Shown here: positions 1 through 5,961 of the stretch, in pieces | How the letters are laid out: the number at the start of each line of letters is the position of its first letter | Numbering within the stretch: position 1 is the stretch's first letter | Origin: an uncultured Lachnospiraceae bacterium | GTDB lineage: Bacteria; Bacillota; Clostridia; Lachnospirales; Lachnospiraceae | Assembly: GCA_905236615.1 (NCBI GenBank) | Contig: CAJORC010000111.1 | Location: 1 to 10,180, forward strand | Length of the DNA stretch: 10,180 nt | Direction: 5' to 3' | Notes under the pieces: model-generated | The model's database searches: none | What the model saw: the letters and a program-made list of their open reading frames with translations, nothing else | What the model was told of the DNA's origin: nothing | Made by a program: the position numbers and the translations under genes

Positions 1-6
1 AAACAG

Positions 7-35
7 TTGATAAAGATATTTATTAGAGTTATCAT
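7..35 (+). promoter_or_regulatory. Sigma-A type promoter of the DUF4250-rarA-GH13 unit
   Basis: TTGATA at 7-12 and TATCAT at 30-35 are each 5/6 matches to the vegetative consensus, with a 17-bp spacer. Transcription would start near position 42, about 25 nt before the ATG at 67. This placement also argues against translation starting at the upstream in-frame ATG at 7, which lies inside the promoter. Inferred from sequence only. Confidence 0.6.
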
Positions 36-66
36 TATTAAGCATAGTCAAGAAAGAGAGGCTGAA

Positions 67-243
67 ATGAGTTTACCACAGGATCCGGTCATGTTACTGA
101 GTGTTGTTAATGTTGCGTTGAGAGACAGATTTCCAAGTCTGGAAAGATTTTGCAAGGCTAACAGTATTTCGGAAGATGAGCTTAAAGAAAGGCTTGCAGC
201 AATTAACTACGAATATGATGAGGAGTTAAACCAGTTCAAATAA
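67..243 (+). CDS. DUF4250 domain-containing small protein
   Basis: A 58-residue soluble protein beginning MSLPQDPVMLLSVVN and ending in YEYDEELNQF. This matches my recollection of the DUF4250 family: a short protein with an N-terminal (P)xDPxxLLSxVN motif, a helical middle and a C-terminal YEYDxxxNQF. The function of the family is unknown to me. The ATG at 67 is chosen because a GAGAGG-like ribosome binding site lies at 56-61, while the in-frame ATG at 7 would add 20 residues encoded by promoter sequence. The TAA stop (241-243) shares its last base with the ATG of rarA (TAATG), so the two are probably translationally coupled. No signal peptide or membrane segment is visible. The family name is fairly secure; no role should be read into it. 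Confidence 0.85.
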   Translation: MSLPQDPVMLLSVVNVALRDRFPSLERFCKANSISEDELKERLAAINYEYDEELNQFK

Positions 244-1583
244 TGGATATTTTTGATTACATGAGACAAAACAGCATGGAAAAGGAATCCCCTCTTGCTG
301 CAAGGCTGCGTCCCACGACTTTGGATGAAATAGTCGGACAGGAGCATATTGTAGGGAAGGATAAGATGCTTTACCGTGCGATCAAGGCAGATAAGCTGTC
401 GTCCATAATCTTATACGGGCCGCCCGGAACAGGAAAGACCACAATAGCAAAGGTTATCGCCAATACAACGAAGGCTGAATTTGTACAGCTGAATGCCACA
501 ATAGCCGGGAAGAAGGACATGGAGGGCGTTGTCGAGGCTGCAAAGCAGAGCCGTGGAATGTATCAGAGGAAGACGATCCTTTTTATAGATGAGATACACA
601 GATTCAATAAGGGACAGCAGGATTATCTTCTGCCTTTTGTAGAAGACGGAACCGTCATACTGATCGGTGCAACTACGGAGAATCCCTATTTTGAAGTCAA
701 CAGCGCTCTTATATCGAGATCGGTCATATTTGAATTGAAGCCTTTATCGGTTGATGATATCAGGAATCTTATAAAGCGGGCTGTAACAGACAAGGAGAAG
801 GGTCTGGGTGCTTATAACGCGGAGATCGATGAAGAAGCTGTCGATTTTATTGCCGATATGTCGAACGGAGATGCCCGCTCCGCCCTTAATGCGGTAGAAC
901 TTGCAGTTATGACTACAGATAAGGCTGAGGACGGCAAAATACATATAGATATAAACACAGCTTCGGAATGCATCCAGAAGAAGGTTGTCAGATATGACAG
1001 GGATGGCGATAATCATTATGATACGATCTCTGCATTTATAAAGAGCATGAGAGGCTCGGATCCGGACGCAGCGGTATTTTATCTTGCAAAGATGCTTAAT
1101 GCCGGGGAAGACATTAAATTTATAGCCAGAAGAATGGTCATATGTGCCGCTGAAGATGTGGGGAATGCCGATCCCCAGGCATTGCAGGTAGCTGTAGCGG
1201 CTTTTCTCGCAGCAGAGCGGATAGGAATGCCTGAAGCAAGGATCGTTCTGTCACAGGCTGCTACTTATATTGCGACAGCGCCTAAGAGCAATGCCGCGTA
1301 TATTGCGATCGATGAAGCGTTAAAGGCTGAACAGGAGACAGGAAGAGTGACGATTCCCGCACATTTACAGGATGCACATTATAAGAATGCCGGAAAGCTC
1401 GGACATGGTCTGGGTTACAAATATGCACATGATTATCCTGACCATTATGTGAAGCAGCAGTATCTTCCATACGAACTTGACGGAAAGGAGTTTTACTCTC
1501 CGACAGGAATGGGGTATGAAAAAAAGATTCGTGAACACATGAAAGCTTTAAAGAAAAAAGGAGGTATTGAAGATGGCACATGA
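243..1583 (+). CDS. rarA: Replication-associated recombination protein A (RarA/MgsA), AAA+ ATPase
   Basis: A 446-residue clamp-loader-like AAA+ ATPase of the RarA/MgsA/WRNIP1 family. These proteins act at stalled or damaged replication forks and are related to DnaX and RuvB. Visible motifs are Walker A GPPGTGKT at residues 59-66, Walker B ILFIDEIH at 112-119, the sensor-1 region GATTENP at 142-148, an arginine finger in ALISRS (R159), and the sensor-2 region NGDARSALN with R212. The C-terminal part holds the family's tetramerisation region, including DAAVFYLAKML, ARRMVICAAEDVGNADP and the final PTGMGYEKKIRE. Length is typical of the family, so the gene is complete. The start overlaps the previous stop by one base. 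The stop (TGA 1581-1583) lies 11 nt into the next gene. It is commonly a housekeeping gene, and nothing here suggests specialisation. Confidence 0.97.
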   Translation: MDIFDYMRQNSMEKESPLAARLRPTTLDEIVGQEHIVGKDKMLYRAIKADKLSSIILYGPPGTGKTTIAKVIANTTKAEFVQLNATIAGKKDMEGVVEAAKQSRGMYQRKTILFIDEIHRFNKGQQDYLLPFVEDGTVILIGATTENPYFEVNSALISRSVIFELKPLSVDDIRNLIKRAVTDKEKGLGAYNAEIDEEAVDFIADMSNGDARSALNAVELAVMTTDKAEDGKIHIDINTASECIQKKVVRYDRDGDNHYDTISAFIKSMRGSDPDAAVFYLAKMLNAGEDIKFIARRMVICAAEDVGNADPQALQVAVAAFLAAERIGMPEARIVLSQAATYIATAPKSNAAYIAIDEALKAEQETGRVTIPAHLQDAHYKNAGKLGHGLGYKYAHDYPDHYVKQQYLPYELDGKEFYSPTGMGYEKKIREHMKALKKKGGIEDGT

Positions 1584-3138
1584 ATGGCTTGATGATGCCT
1601 GTTTTTACGAGATTTATCCGCAGTCTTTCTGCGACAGTAATTCGGACGGTATAGGTGACTTGAGAGGTATCATCAGGAAACTTGATTATATTTTGGATGT
1701 CGGCTGTAATGCGATATGGCTGAACCCTGTCTTTGACTCACCTTTTGTAGATGCGGGTTATGATGTACGCGACTACTACAGGATAGCACCCAGATACGGT
1801 ACAAACGAGGATATGAAGCGGCTCTTCAGAGAGGCGCACAGGAGGGATATGCATGTCCTTTTAGACCTTGTACCCGGACATACATCTGCAGACTGCAAAT
1901 GGTTTAAGGAGTCATCCAAGGCTGAAAAGAACGAGTATACGGACAGATACATCTGGACGGACAATATCTGGAGTGAGCCGGCAAATAAGGTAAAGAACAT
2001 TACCGGTTATGTGAGAGGCGGCACCGAAAGAAACGGAGCAGCCGCAGTTAATTTCTTCTCAGCGCAGCCTGCCCTGAATTACGGTTTTGCAAGGACGGAT
2101 GAGCCATGGCAGCAGAGCGTGGACGATAAGGGTCCCAGAGCAACGAGAGAAGCCCTGAAGGACATTATGCGTTTCTGGCTTGATATGGGCTGTGACGGCT
2201 TCCGTGTGGATATGGCTATGTCACTTGTTAAAAATGATGATGACCAGTCTGCAACAATAAAACTTTGGCAGGATTTCAGGGATTTCCTTGACCGTGAGTA
2301 TCCGGAGGCTGTAATGGTATCTGAATGGGGTGAGCCGGATAAATCCCTCGCGGGAGGCTTCCACATGGATTTCCTGCTTCATTTCGGCCCATCAAACTAT
2401 CTTGACCTTTTCAGAGTGGATAATCCCTATTTCAGCAGGGACGGAAAAGGTGACGCGGCAGTATTTTTTGAAAAATACATGAGAAATAAGCATCTTGCGG
2501 ATAAAGGCGACGGTCTCATCTGTATACCCTCCGGAAATCATGATATGGTAAGGCTTGCACACAAGCTTGATATGGAGGAAATGAAGATAGTCTTTGCATT
2601 CCTGCTTTCAATGCCGGGAGTTCCTTTCATTTACTATGGCGATGAGATCGGCATGAATTATCTTGAAGGGATAAAGTCTGTAGAAGGCGGATATGAGCGG
2701 ACCGGTTCAAGAAGCCCCATGCAGTGGAACCACTCTACCAACGCCGGATTTTCAACGGCACCGCCGGAGGAGCTTTATATTATGCTTGACCCTTCGGAGA
2801 ACAGACCGAATGTAGAAGATGAATTGAAAGAGGAAGATTCACTTTTGAGCACGGTTATGGAACTTACGAGGATAAGGGCAGAGCATCCTTCACTTCATAA
2901 CAGGAGCAATTTCAGACTTCTTCATTGTGAAAAGAACAGCTATCCGCTTGTATATGAGCGTTCATGCGATAAAGAAGGCAGCATTGTGGTTGTATTAAAT
3001 CCTTCGGATAAAACGGTTGAAATGGATTTTTCACTTCCGGAGAACTGCAAGACAATATATACACATGGCGGAAGCCTGAAGCGCGGAAACGGAATTATCG
3101 AAGTTCCCGGCGCGAGTGCTAATTTTATACTGATTTAA
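1573..3138 (+). CDS. GH13 alpha-amylase family enzyme (alpha-glucosidase-like, cytoplasmic)
   Basis: A 521-residue glycoside hydrolase family 13 enzyme with a TIM-barrel catalytic domain, expected to act on alpha-glucosidic bonds of short oligosaccharides. The N-terminal loop DSNSDGIGDL (21-30) is the calcium-loop motif typical of the oligo-1,6-glucosidase/trehalose synthase branch. Conserved regions are DLVPGHTS (98-105), GFRVDMA with the nucleophile D213, VSEW with the acid/base E251, and SGNHD with D324. The region usually reading QPDLN is QPALN (165-169), so substrate preference cannot be fixed from motifs. A beta-sandwich C-terminal domain follows from about residue 440. There is no signal peptide. 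The ATG at 1573 is chosen because AAGGAGG at 1558-1564 sits 8 nt upstream; an in-frame TTG at 1567 is too close to it. The gene overlaps rarA by 11 nt. Specific activity (alpha-glucosidase, oligo-1,6-glucosidase or transferase) is undetermined. Confidence 0.9.
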   Translation: MAHEWLDDACFYEIYPQSFCDSNSDGIGDLRGIIRKLDYILDVGCNAIWLNPVFDSPFVDAGYDVRDYYRIAPRYGTNEDMKRLFREAHRRDMHVLLDLVPGHTSADCKWFKESSKAEKNEYTDRYIWTDNIWSEPANKVKNITGYVRGGTERNGAAAVNFFSAQPALNYGFARTDEPWQQSVDDKGPRATREALKDIMRFWLDMGCDGFRVDMAMSLVKNDDDQSATIKLWQDFRDFLDREYPEAVMVSEWGEPDKSLAGGFHMDFLLHFGPSNYLDLFRVDNPYFSRDGKGDAAVFFEKYMRNKHLADKGDGLICIPSGNHDMVRLAHKLDMEEMKIVFAFLLSMPGVPFIYYGDEIGMNYLEGIKSVEGGYERTGSRSPMQWNHSTNAGFSTAPPEELYIMLDPSENRPNVEDELKEEDSLLSTVMELTRIRAEHPSLHNRSNFRLLHCEKNSYPLVYERSCDKEGSIVVVLNPSDKTVEMDFSLPENCKTIYTHGGSLKRGNGIIEVPGASANFILI

Positions 3139-3144
3139 ATTTTT

Positions 3145-3165
3145 GCGAGCACAAGAGTAAGCACA
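3145..3165 (+). repeat. Paired AGCACA repeat, copy 1
   Basis: A 21-bp element containing AGCACA twice (3148-3153 and 3160-3165), 12 bp apart. It matches a second element at 4835-4855 at 16 of 21 positions in the same orientation. The two copies bracket the HTH regulator gene. Seen directly; role unknown. Confidence 0.55.
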
Positions 3166-3170
3166 ACTAT

Positions 3171-3198
3171 AAAAAAGGGGGACAAAGCGTCCCCCTTT
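3171..3198 (-). terminator. Rho-independent terminator of the HTH regulator gene (probably bidirectional)
   Basis: AAAGGGGGAC (3174-3183) and GTCCCCCTTT (3189-3198) form a perfect 10-bp stem with a 5-nt loop. Read on the - strand, the stem runs into six Ts (complement of 3171-3176), an ideal tail for the HTH gene ending at 3215. On the + strand the tail is TTTCATAATATT, weaker but plausible for the convergent GH13 gene ending at 3138. Confidence 0.88.
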
Positions 3199-3214
3199 CA
3201 TAATATTATCTTTA

Positions 3215-4687
3215 TCATTTATTCCTGATCATTTCTATACAGTCATCTATGATCTGTACCGTTTCATCTTCCGAATAGACAATATCAGAGCAGAGGAATG
3301 GACTTGTTGCACTGTATTCAAGGAAATCGATGAATGCATCCATAAGTGTGGGTTCATTCATATAGAAAACCTTGAATTGGCTGTCCGTATTATCTATATA
3401 GGAGATCGCAAGTCTGTTTTCCTGTGTGACCTGAATACTTATATGCGGATTCATGGGAAAAGCAAGCTCATTTATAGCCCTTATCATATATCCGTGTCGG
3501 CAGCAGTTTTCTTTAAGGCGTTCAAGAGCCCTTATCCTTGCCGTTCTTGAAAATTTAGGAGTGAAATCCTTTGGAAAGTTCATTATTGCACTGTCTCTTG
3601 CAAAGAGCTCCAATCCGTGTTTTGAAAAAAAGCTGATGTGACAGTCGAGTTTTTTGCCGCTGTCAGCATGATGTTTTGATGAACTGATGATTGCTTCACG
3701 CAGTTCATCCGCTACTTTGATAGATGCCATTACTTCGTCGAAATCCATAAGAGTGAACAGCCATGGCTGGGAACCGAATTTGCAGAAGCCGGAGCGCTTT
3801 ATATTGGTCGGAGGAAAGTATTCCGACAGCTGCCTAACACTTGTGGTGCTATGTACCAGTTTTTCGGATGCTGTTATGATCTCATCAAAGTGTTTCTGAT
3901 ATTCATCTACCATATTAACGGAGTTGATAAATATAGCATTCTCAAAGTCAAATGAAAGCAGGACAAGGCATTTTCCGATGATCATGAAATACGGATACAT
4001 GAGCTGGGTCTGACTTGTCAGGGGCGCCGTTACATAAGAGAAATATACATCATAATCAATACTGTCAGTAAAGGCGAGAGGAAGAACGTGTGCAAGTATT
4101 GAAAGGTTGTAATTAATATCATTATCCTTTGAAGGATTTTTGATAAAGTGTGTCATGTGGCGTATATGCAGGCTTGCAGGACGTTTTTTTGTAAAATGCT
4201 TAAAAAAGTCGGATATAAAATCACTTGTAAAAGGCGCAAAAACGCTGATTTCATAAGATGACTGAGAGAAGAAAGAAAGAACCATATTATGAGCGATCTC
4301 ATATCTTCCGTGAACGATCTTATTTTCGTGACTGTCTGCTGGGTTTAATAAAGGTGCTCCTTCAACCACGTCATTTCCGGTATCGGTTAACGGGAAAAGC
4401 CCGGGCTTATAGACCTGGCGCATAAGCTTCAGCATATACTGGCGCCGTGTATAAAGAGATTCGCCGGAAGAGGCAATTTCGTAGGTTTTCCAGAGACCTT
4501 CTTTCTGGTCATTGGTAAGTTTAAGGTAAGGAATGAGCTTTTCGATATTGTGCTGCTCCGGAAGCCGGTTTGCATTTATCATCCTAACGATTGAAGTACG
4601 GTTAACACCGGAAAGCGTTGCAAGTTTATTAACGGAGTAACCGCTTTCTTCGATATACTGGTTTAATTTGTCACCGAGAATTGACAT
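3215..4687 (-). CDS. HTH (XRE-like) regulator with a large unrecognised C-terminal region
   Basis: A 490-residue protein. Residues 5-56 look like a lambda-repressor/XRE DNA-binding domain, with the helix-turn-helix at about 18-42 (SVNKLATLSGVNRTSIVRMI). The remaining 430 or so residues do not match a family I can name. They contain mixed alpha/beta stretches such as EISVFAPFTSDFISDFFKHF (147-166) and a hydrophobic run around 228-256 (MYPYFMIIGKCLVLLSF), which looks like a buried strand/helix core rather than a membrane span. No TPR pattern or catalytic motif stands out. A sensory or protein-interaction role is inferred from the layout only. The ATG at 4687 is preceded by GGAGG at 4697-4693, 5 nt away; the in-frame TTG at 4699 overlaps that site and is rejected. 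The gene stands alone, convergent with the GH13 gene, with its own terminator. A palindrome-rich leader suggests autoregulation. Confidence 0.75.
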   Translation of the reverse strand: MSILGDKLNQYIEESGYSVNKLATLSGVNRTSIVRMINANRLPEQHNIEKLIPYLKLTNDQKEGLWKTYEIASSGESLYTRRQYMLKLMRQVYKPGLFPLTDTGNDVVEGAPLLNPADSHENKIVHGRYEIAHNMVLSFFSQSSYEISVFAPFTSDFISDFFKHFTKKRPASLHIRHMTHFIKNPSKDNDINYNLSILAHVLPLAFTDSIDYDVYFSYVTAPLTSQTQLMYPYFMIIGKCLVLLSFDFENAIFINSVNMVDEYQKHFDEIITASEKLVHSTTSVRQLSEYFPPTNIKRSGFCKFGSQPWLFTLMDFDEVMASIKVADELREAIISSSKHHADSGKKLDCHISFFSKHGLELFARDSAIMNFPKDFTPKFSRTARIRALERLKENCCRHGYMIRAINELAFPMNPHISIQVTQENRLAISYIDNTDSQFKVFYMNEPTLMDAFIDFLEYSATSPFLCSDIVYSEDETVQIIDDCIEMIRNK

Positions 4688-4732
4688 TTTTGCCTCCAAA
4701 TTCTGAACTGAATATCATTTTTCAAGCCAAAT

Positions 4733-4754
4733 ATTGTATTTTTAAAAATACAAT
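4733..4754. promoter_or_regulatory. Perfect 22-bp palindrome, candidate operator of the HTH regulator
   Basis: ATTGTATTTTT (4733-4743) is followed directly by its exact reverse complement AAAAATACAAT (4744-4754). It lies 46-67 bp upstream of the regulator's ATG, between the likely promoter and the ribosome binding site. A dyad in that position suits binding of a dimeric repressor, most simply the HTH protein itself. The AT-rich hairpin would be too weak to be an efficient terminator. Dyad seen directly; function inferred. Confidence 0.55.
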
Positions 4755-4770
4755 GACCTGAAACGGACGT

Positions 4771-4785
4771 TTTTTAGTCTAAAAA
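4771..4785. repeat. 15-bp inverted repeat near the 22-bp palindrome
   Basis: TTTTTAG (4771-4777) and CTAAAAA (4779-4785) form a perfect dyad around T4778. Its centre is 34 bp from that of the 22-bp palindrome. It may be a second operator in the same leader, but AT-rich dyads of this size can arise by chance. Confidence 0.4.
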
Positions 4786-4812
4786 CGCCAGAAATCAGCC
4801 AATTTCAGCTGT

Positions 4813-4818
4813 ATTATA
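4813..4818 (-). promoter_or_regulatory. Likely -10 element of the HTH regulator promoter
   Basis: The - strand reads a perfect TATAAT at 4818-4813 in an AT-rich tract. No good -35 sits 17 bp upstream (TGCTTG at 4841-4836). That -35 zone is occupied by the paired AGCACA element at 4835-4855, which would fit an activator-dependent promoter. The start would be near 4806, leaving a leader of about 120 nt that contains both palindromes. Confidence 0.5.
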
Positions 4819-4834
4819 TATATTTTAATTTGAA

Positions 4835-4855
4835 GCAAGCACAGTTGCAAGCACA
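4835..4855 (+). repeat. Paired AGCACA repeat, copy 2
   Basis: Contains AGCACA at 4838-4843 and 4850-4855, 12 bp apart, inside two exact copies of GCAAGCACA (4835-4843 and 4847-4855). It has the same layout as the element at 3145-3165 on the other side of the HTH gene. It covers the -35 region of that gene's promoter. Confidence 0.55.
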
Positions 4856-4857
4856 TA

Positions 4858-4886
4858 TTGAATTATTATCGAGAAATTGTTAGTAT
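4858..4886 (+). promoter_or_regulatory. Possible promoter of the candidate small RNA
   Basis: TTGAAT (4858-4863) and TAGTAT (4881-4886) are separated by 17 bp, each a 4/6 match to the sigma-A consensus. The -10 lies inside an inverted repeat, ATTGT (4876-4880) and ACAAT (4887-4891). The outer arms of the 22-bp palindrome at 4733-4754 have the same sequence. A start near 4893 is expected. Moderate match only. Confidence 0.35.
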
Positions 4887-4892
4887 ACAATC

Positions 4893-5050
4893 TGTAATTA
4901 GGGTGTAGTTTTAATTATAAATTCAGTTGCGGGCGAAGGGGAAAGCCTGTGACGGGAGATTCAATGACACTGAGGGGTGTATATTGAACGTTATATAAAA
5001 CGAAAGAACCTTCAAGGATAGGGGAAATCCTTGAAGGTTCTTTTGTTTTA
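4893..5050 (+). ncRNA. Candidate structured small RNA with G-rich loops
   Basis: The interval between the two - strand genes (4688-5047) has no convincing protein gene, but its right half folds on paper as a three-hairpin RNA. Hairpin 1 pairs 4926-4934 with 4945-4953 (9 bp, three G-U) around a loop containing AAGGGGAAA. Hairpin 2 pairs TTCAAT (4960-4965) with ATTGAA (4983-4988), plus ACAC/GTGT inside, around TGAGGG. Hairpin 3 is the long terminator stem with loop AGGGGAA. A GGGAGA linker joins hairpins 1 and 2. Repeated AGGGGA-like loops resemble the layout of RNAs that titrate CsrA/RsmA-type proteins, though the exact ANGGA motif is not strictly met. The end of this stretch also serves the - strand response regulator as its terminator, so the whole signal could be just 3' sequence. 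Not assigned to any known RNA family. Confidence 0.35.
4996..5050 (-). terminator. Very long terminator hairpin after the response regulator (bidirectional)
   Basis: Positions 5003-5019 and 5027-5043 pair perfectly over 17 bp around a 7-nt loop. The stem extends through one G-U pair to 4996-5050, about 24 bp in all. Its base includes the stop codon of the response regulator (TAA at 5050-5048). On the - strand the core stem is followed by TTTCGTTTTA; on the + strand it is followed by TTTTGTTTTA. It can therefore end both the regulator mRNA and a + strand transcript from the left. Confidence 0.85.
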
Positions 5051-5815
5051 AATGAATTTGCCTTTTCTGCTTTCAAAGAAATCGTCAACAGCCTTGTGAA
5101 TCTCACCGGGCTTCATAGTTTTTAAGAGGTAACCGTCAGGCTTGAGTGCAAGGACATTCATAACACTTTCCTTATCACCCTTGCCGGTCAGGAAGATTAC
5201 AGGCGTATTGCTGGTTGTGGTTTCGTTCCTTATCATTTCAAGTATCTGAGGTCCGCTGGCAACGGGCATTTCATAATCTAAGAGGATAAGGTCGGGAGTA
5301 TGCTTTGCAAGATAAGTGATGGCATTCATGCCGGAGCTGACCATAGTAACCCTGTATGTATCAGAAAGCCAGTTATGAACTGCACGCAGAAAAGTTCCGT
5401 CGTCATCAACAACGAGGATACTTTTTCTTCTTTCGCTTTCATTTCTTATATCCGAAATGGTAGTGATAAGATCTTTAACATTGATAGGACGTTCAAAGGT
5501 ATGGGTGACAACGTCGGAAGCAAATGCTTTCTTTGCTTCTTCGATCTCAACTTTTGAGCCGACAAGATAGAGGTATTTTTCTTCTTCTATGCAGATATCG
5601 CGAAGATAAACCATGACATCATTGATTTCGTCAATGAAATCGCCTAAATAGAATATAACCTGATCGGATTGTGGGAGTTTGACTTTCAGATCTTCTACGG
5701 TTGTTTCTGATGTGATTATAGTATAACCCGATTCAACGAGTTTATCGATTATCGTACTAACAAGAAATGACTGCTTTCTGTTAATGAGAACGATTTGCTT
5801 AGTCTTGTCCTGCAT
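5048..5815 (-). CDS. Response regulator: degenerate receiver plus intact receiver, no output domain
   Basis: A 255-residue two-domain protein. Residues 133-250 form a classical CheY-like receiver: acidic pair D137/D138 in ILVVDDDG, phospho-acceptor D180 in LLDYEMP, T210 in FLTGKGD, and K232 in YLLKTMKP. Residues 7-122 have the same alpha/beta rhythm and end in FERPINVKDL, like a receiver's KPI helix. The expected acceptor position reads IFYLGDF, the threonine position VGSK, and the lysine is R109, so this is most likely a pseudo-receiver. No DNA-binding, GGDEF, HD or kinase domain follows, so it should signal through protein contacts. The ATG at 5815 is preceded by GGAGG at 5825-5821; the in-frame TTG at 5827 is rejected because it overlaps that site. 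No kinase lies nearby, making it an orphan here. A sigma-28-like promoter upstream hints at a motility or chemotaxis link. Confidence 0.9.
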   Translation of the reverse strand: MQDKTKQIVLINRKQSFLVSTIIDKLVESGYTIITSETTVEDLKVKLPQSDQVIFYLGDFIDEINDVMVYLRDICIEEEKYLYLVGSKVEIEEAKKAFASDVVTHTFERPINVKDLITTISDIRNESERRKSILVVDDDGTFLRAVHNWLSDTYRVTMVSSGMNAITYLAKHTPDLILLDYEMPVASGPQILEMIRNETTTSNTPVIFLTGKGDKESVMNVLALKPDGYLLKTMKPGEIHKAVDDFFESRKGKFI

Positions 5816-5868
5816 AGGTACCTCCAATTTTTACGGCATAATACACCCTAAGAACTTCTTCCGAATAT

Positions 5869-5894
5869 TTATCGGCATAAAAGATGAAATTGAA
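5869..5894 (-). promoter_or_regulatory. Sigma-28 (SigD/FliA)-like promoter of the response regulator
   Basis: On the - strand GCCGATAA (5876-5869) is an exact match to the known flagellar sigma factor -10. Ten bases upstream is TTCAATTT (5894-5887), a 5/8 match to the TAAAGTTT -35; the usual spacing is 11. Transcription would begin near 5862, about 47 nt before the ATG at 5815. The -35 is imperfect, so confidence is moderate. Confidence 0.5.
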
Positions 5895-5906
5895 TAGCCT
5901 TTTACA

Positions 5907-5936
5907 TTTCAAATTTAAAAACAATTATGATACAAT
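5907..5936 (+). promoter_or_regulatory. Probable promoter of the YkgJ-like operon
   Basis: TTTCAA (5907-5912) and TACAAT (5931-5936) are 18 bp apart; TTTACA (5901-5906) with TATGAT (5926-5931) is an alternative pairing with a 19-bp spacer. A start near 5943 lies about 20 nt before the ATG at 5962. It would exclude the in-frame ATG at 5884 as the translation start. It is divergent from the response regulator promoter and very close to it. Confidence 0.45.
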
Positions 5937-5961
5937 AAAAACGTTGCAAAAAAAGGTTAGG

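Noticed and set aside
852..859. GCCGATAT, a sigma-28-like -10 on the + strand
   Set aside because: It lies inside the rarA coding region with no matching -35 or downstream start. It shows that such octamers can arise by chance.
4964..4987. Seven-codon ORF (MTLRGVY) with a GGGAG-like site 5 nt upstream, inside the candidate small RNA
   Set aside because: Too short to support as a gene or leader peptide, and it coincides with hairpin 2. No attenuation-type amino acid bias.
4921..4990. Possible cyclic-di-GMP or other known riboswitch, because of GAAAGCC and G-rich loops
   Set aside because: The conserved core of the c-di-GMP-I class (GCAAA-type tetraloop and receptor, paired architecture) is not present, and no gene follows on the + strand.
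4915..5106. 63-codon open frame on the - strand across the response regulator end
   Set aside because: It reads through the terminator hairpin and lies in another frame of the response regulator, with no family-like sequence.
5884..5961. N-terminal extension of the YkgJ-like protein from ATG 5884
   Set aside because: The extra 26 codons cover promoter-like AT-rich sequence, and no good ribosome binding site precedes 5884.
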